From: JAPLJM01 sp963708515
Lineage (GTDB): Bacteria > Desulfobacterota > Syntrophia > Syntrophales > Fen-1087
Length of the DNA stretch: 64,000 nucleotides
Direction of reading: 5' to 3'
NCBI GenBank assembly: GCA_963708515.1
Contig: CAVPSX010000012.1
Coordinates: forward strand, 310,001-374,000
Shown: piece after piece, positions 46,761-55,070 of the stretch
Numbering within the stretch: position 1 is the first letter of the stretch
Layout of the letters: the number at the start of each line of letters is the position of its first letter
Program-made: the position numbers and the translations under genes
The notes under the pieces: model-generated
What the model was told of the DNA's origin: nothing
Database searches by the model: none
The model's input: only the letters and a program-made list of their open reading frames with translations

Positions 46761-48086
46761 ATGAAAGAAGTGGATTTCGTTATTGCCGGCGGCACGGTCG
46801 TCGTCATGGATGAAAAAAATACGATCATCTCCAACGGCGCCGTGGCCATTGACGGCCCGGATATCACGGCCGTGGGAACGGCCGAAGAACTCGCGCTGAA
46901 ATTCAAGGGGCGACGCGTCATCGATGCCAGGGGATCGCTCGTCATGCCTGGGCTGGTCAACAGCCATACCCATGCCGCCATGACCTGCTTCCGGGGTATC
47001 GCCGACGACATGGACCTGATGGACTGGTTGAGCAATTACATATTCCCCGCCGAGACCCGCAATGTGGACCCGGAGCTGGCCTACTGGGGAAGCCTCCTGG
47101 CCTGCGCGGAGATGATCCTGTCGGGAACCACCACCTTCTGCGACATGTACATCTTCGAGGATGAGACGGCCCAGGCGGCCCGGCAGGCAGGCATGCGATG
47201 CCTGCTTGGGGAAGTCCTCTTCGACTTCCCCTCTCCCAACTTCAAGACCCCCGGTGAGGGTCTGAAATATACGGAAATGCTCATTAGAAAATGGGCTGAC
47301 GACCCCCTTGTGAAAATCGTGGTGGAGCCCCATGCCCTGTACACCTGCTCCCCCGCCCTGCTGAAAGACGCCAAGGCCCTGGCGGACGCCTATGCCGTCC
47401 CGGTGGCCACCCATTTCCTGGAAAACATGACGGAGCCCGGACTCATCAAAGAGAAGCTGGGTCTGCGAGCTACGGAATTTCTACAAGATATCGGATATCT
47501 GGATGAGCGCTTTTTTGTCTTTCACGGCGTTTACATGGACGATGAGGATATCCGGATTTTCGCGGACCACGGCTGCAACGTGGTCCACAACCCGGAGAGC
47601 AACATGAAGCTGGCTTCCGGCGTAGCCCCCGTTTCCCGCATGCTCGAAGCGGGAATCGTCGTCGGTCTGGGAACCGACGGCTGCGCCAGCAACAACAACC
47701 TCGACATGTTCCAGGAAATGGACACGGCAGCCAAGCTGGAGAAGTCGGTTCGCCTGGACCCGACGATCATGCCGGCCCGGACGGTCCTCCGGATGGCCAC
47801 ATGCGACGGAGCGAAGGTTCTTGGGCTGGACAATATGGTGGGTTCGATTCGCCCCGGTATGAAGGCGGATATTGTAATGATCGGGCTTGACAAGCCGCAC
47901 CTGACCCCTATGTACAGCGAGTATTCCCATCTCGTTTACGCCGTGAACGGCTCAGACGTCGACACCGTCTTCATCAACGGCAAGTTGGTCATGGAGAACA
48001 GGATGCTGCTCACGATCGACGTGCGCGAGGCGATGGAAAGGGTCCGGCGCATCGCCGAGCGCATCAAGCGGAGCATGACGTTATGA
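46761..48086 (+). CDS. 5-methylthioadenosine/S-adenosylhomocysteine deaminase-type amidohydrolase (copy 1)
   Basis: A 441-residue amidohydrolase of the TRZ/ATZ/MtaD subfamily. Metal ligands: HTHAAM near residue 70, a histidine in THFLENM, VFHGVYMDDE, and the aspartate in GTDGCASNNNLDMF near 300. NPESNMKLASGVAPV is typical of MTA/SAH deaminases. It removes the 6-amino group of adenosine-type by-products such as SAH or 5'-deoxyadenosine. An AGGGAG site precedes the ATG. The stop overlaps the start of a second copy by four bases. Confidence 0.88.
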   Translation: MKEVDFVIAGGTVVVMDEKNTIISNGAVAIDGPDITAVGTAEELALKFKGRRVIDARGSLVMPGLVNSHTHAAMTCFRGIADDMDLMDWLSNYIFPAETRNVDPELAYWGSLLACAEMILSGTTTFCDMYIFEDETAQAARQAGMRCLLGEVLFDFPSPNFKTPGEGLKYTEMLIRKWADDPLVKIVVEPHALYTCSPALLKDAKALADAYAVPVATHFLENMTEPGLIKEKLGLRATEFLQDIGYLDERFFVFHGVYMDDEDIRIFADHGCNVVHNPESNMKLASGVAPVSRMLEAGIVVGLGTDGCASNNNLDMFQEMDTAAKLEKSVRLDPTIMPARTVLRMATCDGAKVLGLDNMVGSIRPGMKADIVMIGLDKPHLTPMYSEYSHLVYAVNGSDVDTVFINGKLVMENRMLLTIDVREAMERVRRIAERIKRSMTL

Positions 48087-49441
48087 TCGGCAGCGCATCC
48101 CAGAGCCCCCTGGATCTGGTCGTCACGGGGGGGACCCTCCTGACGATGAACCCGGCGATGGAGATCCTGGAAAACCCGGTAATCGGGATCCGGGAAGGAA
48201 GGATCATCTTTGTCCGGGCCGGCATGGCCGACGTTCCCGAAGCCCGGGAGAAGCTCGATGCAACCGGCTGTGCCGTGCTCCCGGGATTGGTGAACACCCA
48301 CACTCACTCCCCGATGGTCTGTTTCCGCGGGTTGGCAGACGATCTGCCGCTCATGGAGTGGCTCCATCGGCACATCTGGCCCGCCGAAGCGAAATACGTG
48401 AACCGGGACATGGTCTATGCCGGGACAACTCTGGCCATGGCGGAGATGCTTCTCTCCGGCACGACCACCTTCTGTGACAGCTACTTCTACGGAAGTTCCA
48501 TCGCCAGGGCCGCCGTGGACGGCGGAATGCGGGCCATAGTCTGCCAGGGATTCATCGATTTCCCCACACCGGACAGCCCGGATCCGTCCCGGCAGATCGA
48601 GATCGCCGAGAAGTTCGTCGGGACCTGGCGGAACCGCTCGCCCCTGGTGACCCCGTCCCTCTTCTGCCACACCCCTTACACCTGCTCCACGGAGACCCTG
48701 AAGATAATCAAGGAGACGGCCCGGAGGATCGACGTTCCGTTTCAGACGCACCTATCGGAAACCCGCGACGAGGTGAGCATCATCCGGGAGCGCTTCGGGA
48801 AATCTCCTGTGGCGTACCTGGAAGCCATCGGCGTTCTCGATGCAAAGACCGTCGCCGTTCACTGCAACTGGCTGGAAGAAGAGGAGCTGGACCTGTTGGC
48901 TGAACGTGGAGTAAAGGTTTCCCACAACCCTGAGAGCAACCTGAAACTTGCAGCCGGCATGGCCAATGTTCCCCGAATGCTCCGCAAGGGGATTACCGTC
49001 GGCCTGGGGACGGATGGCTGTGCGAGCAACAACGACCTGGACCTGTTCGGGGAGATCGGCACGGCAGCGAAGATCCACAAGTTCACCGAGATGGACCCGA
49101 CGGTCATGGACGCCGTAACGGTTCTGCGCATGGCCACCATCGAAGGGGCCAGGGTCCTCGGCCTGGAGCGCGAGATCGGGTCCATCGTGCCGGGGAAATG
49201 GGCCGACCTGATCCTCATCGACCTGGACAAACCCCATCTCACGCCCCTGTTCAATCTCTGCTCGCACCTGGTCTATGCCGCCCGCGGCGCCGATGTCACC
49301 ACGGCCGTTGTCGGTGGGCGCATCGTCATGAAGGACCGTCGTCTTCTGACGATCGACCTTCCGGCGGCCATGGAAGCGGTGCGAAGGATCGGCCGCAATA
49401 TCCTTGCGGATGGACTTAAAAAAAGCATGAGGCGGGACTGA
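48083..49441 (+). CDS. 5-methylthioadenosine/S-adenosylhomocysteine deaminase-type amidohydrolase (copy 2)
   Basis: A 452-residue paralogue of the gene just upstream, with the same layout: NTHTHSPM metal site near residue 73, QTHLSETRDE, HNPESNLKLAAGMANV and GTDGCASNNDLDLF. The two share many identical blocks but differ in the substrate-lining stretches around residues 95-200, so they probably split substrates (for example SAH versus 5'-deoxyadenosine). GC content looks somewhat higher than the neighbourhood. It ends 34 bases before the convergent GH57 fusion. Confidence 0.88.
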   Translation: MIGSASQSPLDLVVTGGTLLTMNPAMEILENPVIGIREGRIIFVRAGMADVPEAREKLDATGCAVLPGLVNTHTHSPMVCFRGLADDLPLMEWLHRHIWPAEAKYVNRDMVYAGTTLAMAEMLLSGTTTFCDSYFYGSSIARAAVDGGMRAIVCQGFIDFPTPDSPDPSRQIEIAEKFVGTWRNRSPLVTPSLFCHTPYTCSTETLKIIKETARRIDVPFQTHLSETRDEVSIIRERFGKSPVAYLEAIGVLDAKTVAVHCNWLEEEELDLLAERGVKVSHNPESNLKLAAGMANVPRMLRKGITVGLGTDGCASNNDLDLFGEIGTAAKIHKFTEMDPTVMDAVTVLRMATIEGARVLGLEREIGSIVPGKWADLILIDLDKPHLTPLFNLCSHLVYAARGADVTTAVVGGRIVMKDRRLLTIDLPAAMEAVRRIGRNILADGLKKSMRRD

Positions 49442-49475
49442 TTCCTGAAGGTATGGATAAGAAAGAGGCCCCTGT

Positions 49476-52178
49476 TTATGCCAGAGGTCGGCCTCCATTG
49501 AGCTTCTCATAGATCCGGATGTATTCGGCAATCATGCTGCTGAGGTCGTACCGCTGCCTGGCTTCTTTCATGATACGTTTCATCTGGGTCTCCCGGATAT
49601 CATCGGGTTTGCGGTGAAAGGCCAGGCTTTTTTCCAGGGCATACCAGAGGCCGCCGGCGTCGAAGTCCCGAAAGAGAAATCCGTTGCCCACATCCTGCGG
49701 GGCGCCGTCCGCTTTCAGCCGCAGTTCCCGTATTTTATCATGGTAGCCGCCCGTGTCGCGGTTCGTGGCCGTGGCCCCGAAGAGATTGCCAACCTGGTCG
49801 ATCTGACCGCAGGGTTCGTAGAGTGAAGCTCCGAAGACATCGCTGGCCGCGGCATAGCCCAGCATGGCCAGCGGTTCGCTGAAGGGCTGGTATGTAATTT
49901 TTCCCCGGGAGCTGTATGCGATGCGTCCGAGAATATCCGCATGCGTCCGGTCGTTGCCGACGCCGTCGGCGACAATGGCAATTTGAACATTTTCGTAAAT
50001 GTTAATAAAATGCCCGCACACCGCCTCCAACAGCTCGACGCCTTTCTGAAACGGATCCAGCCGGGAAGGCCAGAAAAACAGGATGGCATGGGGGTTCGCA
50101 TACAGGCCCGTTTTTTGCTGAAAGGCCACGAGATTCTCGCGCTTGGCCTCCAGCAGGGGATCATCCGGGCCGTATCTTCTGGCGAGATCATCACGGTTTT
50201 CCGGATACATACTGGAGGCTGGCGCGTTGATAATGGACCATGCGGAGTCGTGGTAATACTTGGCCTTGACTTCATTGCGGACACTTGCGGGCACCAGCGG
50301 ACGATCCAGAAAATAGTCGTCCACCACTTCCCGCAGGAATCGCTCACCCACAAAGTTGATGATCGTGGCATTTTTGATGGCCGTCGCCTGACAGTCAATG
50401 CATGCTTTGCCGTAAGCCTCCGAATAGTAAAGATTATTTTCAAAGTTTCGCAGATTAACCCCGCTTAGCATCTCTATCGGCAAATCAGCCGTGAAAACAT
50501 TGTGAACCGTATGCAGCACAGGCAGGTCGGTGGACTTTGCATAGGCCGTGATCGCTCCGCCGGCCATCCAGTCGTGGCTGTGGACAATCAGCCTTCCCTC
50601 GTGTTTTGCACGAACCATTTTTATGATGTTATTTACAATTTCGCGCTGAAATTCGGCAGCTGTGGCAATCGGATCGCAGGAATAGGCGCTCAGATTCTCG
50701 GCAAAGATCGCCGAGCTGACAAGATGGATATTTTCTGAATCAATCTTGTAGCGGATCGCGCGCCAGCCCCGTTCATCGAGATCGCTCTCGCGTTGAAACC
50801 GCCTCTTCAAATTCAGCGTGACCAGATGGACATCGATGCCCCTTTCCCACAGACCTTCACAGAGTGCCGAAACGACCTCTCCCTGACCGCCGCTCTTCCC
50901 GGAAATGTATCTGGCCAGGGCGCCCATATCGTCCGGCAGTCTCCCCGTTTCCGGCGTGATCATCATGAGGGCCGTCCGCTCCTGTTTCCGTACGATCTCA
51001 AAACGCCTGATGGCCCAGTCCAGATAATCAATCTTGCGCGTCAGAATATGCGAGGGCTGTGCGATAGAACCGCCATAGGGATTGAAATAAGCGTGGACAG
51101 CATGATCCTCTCCGATGCGTTCATGAATAAAATAAACATGGTCCGATGTGGTCAGGTGCCGCCAGTTGGTCAGCAGATCCCCGCCGGCCCAGCGGGCATT
51201 CCGTTCCATGTTCTGAATGTCCTGAAAGAGTTCATACTGTGTCAGGGTGCCCAGCCAGCCGAAGGTATCCCGGCCGGCGTCAGCCCAGGAAGAGGTCGCC
51301 AGTCCGTGAATATCCAGTGTCGGACAATCGACATCCCTGAATTTTTCAGCAATCTCACTGGGGTTGGCGGCAACGATGTTCGCATGTCTGGCCAGGGCCT
51401 CCGGAAGTCCCCGCCAGAATTCGAAAATACCCTTGTCTTCCCAGATGTGTTCACCGATATGTTCATAGTCGTAACCCAGCAGGACAGCCTCGCCGTCAAT
51501 TTTGGCGATAAAGGCGGCGTACTGCTCCGGGGCGATAGGCTGATGCGGAAAACGGAAAGCTACGTCATCGCTGAGTTCGCGATTCCGGGGAATGACAGTC
51601 AAATGACTGTCCTTTGCCCTGAAGACGGCATTCGGCGAAACAGTGCGATCGGTCTGCGTGAACATGTCGTTCCGCTTTTCACACAGAATGGAAAGATAAC
51701 CCATATCGGCCACGACATCGGCGATATGGTTGTTGAACATGAGCTCAGTATTTCGGAAAGATGTCGGGAAAATGCCGAAAAGCTTCCTGATCTTGTCCCG
51801 GTGCAGGGAGACCTGGTCACGGAATTCCTGCTTATGGGGATCCTCGAAAAGACTGCTTAGCGAGTGGTAGTAAGTCTCATCGAGGTATTCCACCTGGTTG
51901 TGCTCCCGGCCGGCGTCGAGCAGTTCCTGGAGGGCGCGGATGACGTCCGGCTGATAGATTTCCGCTTGCTCCAGAAACACACCGGACATGCTCAGGGTGA
52001 TTTTGAACCCTTTGTTTTGCGCGATAAGCTCCGTAAACATGCGGGTTGCCGGCAGGTAGCATTTGTCTGATACCTTCAGAAATATCTCCCGGTTCGACGT
52101 GTTCCATAGGAACTTGTCCCGGTCCGGATGGAGGCGGAAAGGTTGATGAAGCTGAAAGTAGAACGTGACCAGCGGCAT
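49476..52178 (-). CDS. GH57 glycoside hydrolase fused to a glycogen/starch-synthase-type glycosyltransferase
   Basis: A single 900-residue reading frame. Residues 1-400 are a GH57 domain: VTFYFQLHQPFR at the start, catalytic nucleophile in FRNTELMFNN and acid/base region LGYDYEHIGEHIWED. Residues 405-900 are a GT5-like synthase: MITPETGRLPDDMGALARYI with SGGQGEVV, VHSHDW, and the C-terminal FWPSRLDPFQKGVELL and SLYEPCGQIDQVGNLFGA (the acidic donor-site motif). It probably makes or remodels alpha-1,4-glucan. The bacterial GT usually has KTGGL; here SGKSGGQ takes its place. Single gene, with no glgB, glgC or glgP nearby. Confidence 0.85.
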   Translation of the reverse strand: MPLVTFYFQLHQPFRLHPDRDKFLWNTSNREIFLKVSDKCYLPATRMFTELIAQNKGFKITLSMSGVFLEQAEIYQPDVIRALQELLDAGREHNQVEYLDETYYHSLSSLFEDPHKQEFRDQVSLHRDKIRKLFGIFPTSFRNTELMFNNHIADVVADMGYLSILCEKRNDMFTQTDRTVSPNAVFRAKDSHLTVIPRNRELSDDVAFRFPHQPIAPEQYAAFIAKIDGEAVLLGYDYEHIGEHIWEDKGIFEFWRGLPEALARHANIVAANPSEIAEKFRDVDCPTLDIHGLATSSWADAGRDTFGWLGTLTQYELFQDIQNMERNARWAGGDLLTNWRHLTTSDHVYFIHERIGEDHAVHAYFNPYGGSIAQPSHILTRKIDYLDWAIRRFEIVRKQERTALMMITPETGRLPDDMGALARYISGKSGGQGEVVSALCEGLWERGIDVHLVTLNLKRRFQRESDLDERGWRAIRYKIDSENIHLVSSAIFAENLSAYSCDPIATAAEFQREIVNNIIKMVRAKHEGRLIVHSHDWMAGGAITAYAKSTDLPVLHTVHNVFTADLPIEMLSGVNLRNFENNLYYSEAYGKACIDCQATAIKNATIINFVGERFLREVVDDYFLDRPLVPASVRNEVKAKYYHDSAWSIINAPASSMYPENRDDLARRYGPDDPLLEAKRENLVAFQQKTGLYANPHAILFFWPSRLDPFQKGVELLEAVCGHFINIYENVQIAIVADGVGNDRTHADILGRIAYSSRGKITYQPFSEPLAMLGYAAASDVFGASLYEPCGQIDQVGNLFGATATNRDTGGYHDKIRELRLKADGAPQDVGNGFLFRDFDAGGLWYALEKSLAFHRKPDDIRETQMKRIMKEARQRYDLSSMIAEYIRIYEKLNGGRPLA

Positions 52179-52517
52179 TGTTCAATAACCCTCGTAAAGA
52201 AAGACTTATGACGCAAGTCCCCTATCTGAGAGAAACTCTACTTATTTAATATCACTCTGAATATGCCTTCGCGCAGATCATCTGGTTACAGGCTGTCGCC
52301 AAAATCAATATGCTATCAGGTGCATAAAATTATCACAGGGATGGGCATGAATGCAATGAAAATGAAGGAGGCGACGCCGATTTTTCACCCTAAACAGGAT
52401 ATCTGAACTTCGGAGGCATGTCACTTTTTCAACTCCATGGGTTACATAAATATGAGTCAATGTGGTGATCTCCAGAGGCATTTACATATCGGGTTCTTCC
52501 TGATATTAACCCCGTAT

Positions 52518-52540
52518 TCAATTCGTGTGTCAATTCGTGT
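52518..52540 (+). repeat. Tandem 11-base direct repeat before the phasin promoter
   Basis: TCAATTCGTGT occurs twice with a one-base spacer (period 12, about one helical turn). The second copy ends on the first base of the candidate -35 box. Helical-turn phasing next to a promoter is typical of an operator. Confidence 0.6.
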
Positions 52541-52568
52541 TGCATTTATGACCATATTACCTTAAAAT
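52540..52568 (+). promoter_or_regulatory. Candidate sigma-70 promoter of the phasin gene group
   Basis: TTGCAT (52540-52545), 17-base spacer, then TAAAAT (52563-52568). The -10 is good and the -35 weak, which fits activator- or repressor-dependent control through the adjacent repeat. Transcription would start about 100 bases before the phasin ATG. Confidence 0.5.
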
Positions 52569-52676
52569 AAACAATAAGCATCAAGAATCTTCAACTTCGG
52601 TTAGGCCTGTGGTCAAATTGCAAACAACCCGACAATGAATGTCAAAATCTCTAAGCTTTAAGAAAGGAGCAGTAAA

Positions 52677-52949
52677 ATGGAACCCAAACAGATTGCAAAG
52701 CAGCTGATTCAGTTCAACAAGGCCGCTTTCGACAACACCTTTGACGCGATGACTGTGCTGCAGGAGCAGATGGAAAAAATGATGGACATGTATCTGGGAC
52801 AGTCACCCCTGCTCCCCGCAGAGGGAAAAAAGGCGATCAGCGACTGGCTCAAGGCCTATAAGAAAGGCCGTGCGGACTTCAAGGCTGCAGCGGATGAAAA
52901 TTACAAGAAGGTAGAGGAATTTTTTACAGGTTATGGCAAAGGGAAATGA
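52677..52949 (+). CDS. Small phasin-like protein
   Basis: A 90-residue, almost fully helical, amphipathic protein (NKAAFDNTFDAMTVLQEQMEKMMDMYL, split here by eye into two helices) with a lysine-rich C-terminal half. The pattern of FNKAAFDNTFDAM near the N-terminus resembles polyhydroxyalkanoate granule-associated phasins. An AAAGGAG site precedes the ATG. Its TGA overlaps the next gene's ATG. No signal peptide. The family call rests on composition and the PhaE-like neighbour two genes on. Confidence 0.65.
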   Translation: MEPKQIAKQLIQFNKAAFDNTFDAMTVLQEQMEKMMDMYLGQSPLLPAEGKKAISDWLKAYKKGRADFKAAADENYKKVEEFFTGYGKGK

Positions 52950-53137
52950 AGATCCAGGAGATACGCAAGATTGCAAAGCCCTGGGGGGTTGATGCGCGGA
53001 TAGGCCGTTCCAAGCAGGATATTATCCGGGATATTCAGATCCGCGAGGGTTATTCGCCCTGCTTCAGAACAAAGGAAACCTGCGAATATGACTGCTTGTG
53101 GAAGACAGACTGTTTATACAATTCCAGGCAGCGCTAA
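52946..53137 (+). CDS. Small SAP/Rho-N-like domain protein with four cysteines
   Basis: A 63-residue protein. Residues 1-35 (KIQEIRKIAKPWGVDARIG, then KQDIIRDIQIREG) fit the helix-extended-helix of a SAP or Rho N-terminal motif, which binds nucleic acid. The C-terminus has four cysteines in the pattern C-x6-C-x3-C-x5-C, possibly a metal site. It overlaps the phasin gene by four bases. Such small SAP proteins recur next to phasin genes in Deltaproteobacteria, to my knowledge; a granule-DNA tether or regulator is a guess. Confidence 0.65.
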   Translation: MKIQEIRKIAKPWGVDARIGRSKQDIIRDIQIREGYSPCFRTKETCEYDCLWKTDCLYNSRQR

Positions 53138-53314
53138 GCCTCCGTCATGAGCGGTGACGGGCAAGATTTAAACCCATCTTACATAACACCAGCGGGCTTC
53201 ATCACTCAGTCAGATGGAGGTTTTGAAAAAAAGAGGCATCTGGCTAAGGCTGGAAACAGCGTCTTTATGCAAAAGAGGCACGCATGTTCTCGCCGCGAAG
53301 AAAGGAGACTGGAT

Positions 53315-53974
53315 ATGAGCATCCAAGAACAAATTGGGGAAATGCCTTTTTCAGAGCAGCATGACAAATGGCGCAATGAGAGTGCAGAACTAATGCGCAA
53401 CGGGTTTAACATGTACAACAAAATGATCAATGCCTGGCTGAACACCGGCGGGGAGTCACCTGAAGAGAGATCCGGTGTTACGGTGGATGCCTGGTTTGAA
53501 TGGTTTTCAGACTTTAACATGATCATGTATAATGCTCTCCCCGATCCTCTGAATATGACCCGGCATACAAGAACAACAGGGTCAGATTCCCGGGAAGCAC
53601 TTTTCAATTACTGGAAGAAGTTTCTTCACGCATCGCCGTCAGATCCTGCTTTTTTGCAACATGGAATCGATGAATTCATCGAGCGTTCCAAAGCCTGGCA
53701 AAAGAATTATATCAAGTTTCACGACGCTTGGATAAAGTGCCTGGAAAAGGTCTCCGATGCCTATAAATCCGGCGGTGACAGCTCACAGCAGGCAAGAAAA
53801 GCCGTGAAGGCCTGTATGGAATCCTGTGAAGAATTCATGGGTCTCTGGCGTCAGTATGCGCAAAAACAGGCGGAGGAATTATTCAGATTCTCGAAGTCAC
53901 TGCCGGAAAAGACGGAGGGAAAAGAAGTCACGCAAAAAACCATAAAGAAAGTAAATAAAGGCAAGTACGCATAA
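53315..53974 (+). CDS. PhaE-like poly(R)-hydroxyalkanoate synthase subunit / phasin-related protein
   Basis: A 219-residue helical protein from ATG 53315, which has an AAAGGAG site; 56 upstream open codons lack conservation. Tryptophan-rich helices (MYNKMINAWLNTG, WFEWFSDFNMIMYNAL, FMGLWRQYAQKQAEELFRF) and the lysine-rich tail resemble PhaE and class III PHA synthase partners. It is shorter than PhaE (about 350), and no phaC gene is in the window. It could equally be a phasin. Third gene of the group. Confidence 0.55.
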   Translation: MSIQEQIGEMPFSEQHDKWRNESAELMRNGFNMYNKMINAWLNTGGESPEERSGVTVDAWFEWFSDFNMIMYNALPDPLNMTRHTRTTGSDSREALFNYWKKFLHASPSDPAFLQHGIDEFIERSKAWQKNYIKFHDAWIKCLEKVSDAYKSGGDSSQQARKAVKACMESCEEFMGLWRQYAQKQAEELFRFSKSLPEKTEGKEVTQKTIKKVNKGKYA

Positions 53975-54053
53975 CAGCACTATCGTCAAAGAAGACGTCC
54001 TCCGCACATAATCCGGTAGAGTTATATCAGCGGTGAAGGGTGACAGGCTGCTC

Positions 54054-55070
54054 TCATGATCCGCGTATTTCCTTTGTTTCATAGCCCTGCGTTGTATAGA
54101 AAACGGCCTTGTCGAAGAAAATGACGATTCGTCGGTTCAGTTCCAGGGTCATATAAATATCGATTGTTTTTTGCCACATGCCCTGGGAGAGGGCAAATTC
54201 CCAGAGATGTTTCTTGATCAGGCTCAGGGTGCTCAGCACGTTGCTTAAGGCGATGCAGTCCTTCCGGCTTTCCTGTCCTAAAGCGCTGAAATACTCGCGA
54301 AACTCAGAGTCTTTATAGACACCACCCATCCAGCTTCCAAAATGGGAGAGGATGCTGCAAACATCCCCAAACAAACGCGAGTGATCAAAATGACGGAAAC
54401 CCGCTGTGGAGGGGTTGGTCAGGGCGTCATTGATCCAGATCCGGGCAATGGTTTCCGCATTCCTTTCAATGACGTCCACCAGTTTGTCGGACAGGAGATT
54501 CTGTTCAACAGGCCTCGCGTTATCTTTGCCGAGAGACTTGCTGAAAGAGTCGATAATCGCCCAGTACTCGGATTTGCCGGCCACGTAATACTGCATGGCC
54601 TTCCTGTTTGAGGGAAATGCCAGGCGGGGAAGGTCATCAATGGGGAAAAATCCGGCCTTAACGGTATCGCTGCCGGGTTGCACGATCCCCCCGGTCTGTT
54701 CCACTTCAAAGGTGATGAATATAAGATCTCCGTAGAAGCGGCTCTTGTAGGAGTGTACGTCCACGAGACTCAGGATCCGGCCTTCGACGCCGGCTTCTTC
54801 CGTCAATTCCCGCAGAGCTGCATTCTGTATGCTCTCGCCGGTCTCGGCAAATCCGGAGGGCAGGCACCAGACCCCCTTGTAGGGTCGTTTCCCCCGCTTT
54901 ACAAGCAGAACCTGACGATCTTGGGCGACGATCGTTGAGACAACGGGCAGCGGATTCATGTAAAAGAACAGATTACAGGTCGGGCAAAAATCCCGCTGAA
55001 TGCCATCTTCTGTTTTCAGCGAGACGGACCCGCCACAGAAGTGGCAAAAAAGCCTGTTCCATTTTTTCAT
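54054..55070 (-). CDS. Zinc-ribbon Nudix hydrolase with C-terminal RsbRD_N-like domain
   Basis: A 338-residue three-part protein. Residues 6-36 are a zinc ribbon (CHFCGG and CPTC), residues 40-165 a Nudix domain with the box GFAETGESIQNAALRELTEEAG, like NADH pyrophosphatase-type enzymes. Residues 185-330 are all-helical and begin LVDVIERNAETIARIWINDAL, followed by a PSTAGF segment; this resembles the RsbRD N-terminal sensor family. Ends near FFDKAVFYTTQGYE. A nucleotide hydrolase wired to a stressosome-type sensor would be unusual. Its start overlaps the upstream methyltransferase stop by four bases. Confidence 0.8.
   Translation of the reverse strand: MKKWNRLFCHFCGGSVSLKTEDGIQRDFCPTCNLFFYMNPLPVVSTIVAQDRQVLLVKRGKRPYKGVWCLPSGFAETGESIQNAALRELTEEAGVEGRILSLVDVHSYKSRFYGDLIFITFEVEQTGGIVQPGSDTVKAGFFPIDDLPRLAFPSNRKAMQYYVAGKSEYWAIIDSFSKSLGKDNARPVEQNLLSDKLVDVIERNAETIARIWINDALTNPSTAGFRHFDHSRLFGDVCSILSHFGSWMGGVYKDSEFREYFSALGQESRKDCIALSNVLSTLSLIKKHLWEFALSQGMWQKTIDIYMTLELNRRIVIFFDKAVFYTTQGYETKEIRGS

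Larger units (their letters stand above)
52179..52676. other. Intergenic region upstream of the phasin gene group
   Basis: About 500 bases, AT-rich, without a recognisable gene. It separates the divergent GH57 fusion and the phasin gene. The last 160 bases contain a tandem repeat and a promoter-like element, listed separately. Nothing else was recognised. Confidence 0.5.

Noticed and set aside
50793..51860. 355-codon open frame on the plus strand
   Set aside because: Antisense to the GH57 fusion gene; no recognisable domain.
52518..52540. Tandem repeat considered as a CRISPR remnant
   Set aside because: Only two copies of 11 bases with a one-base spacer; no cas genes anywhere in the window.
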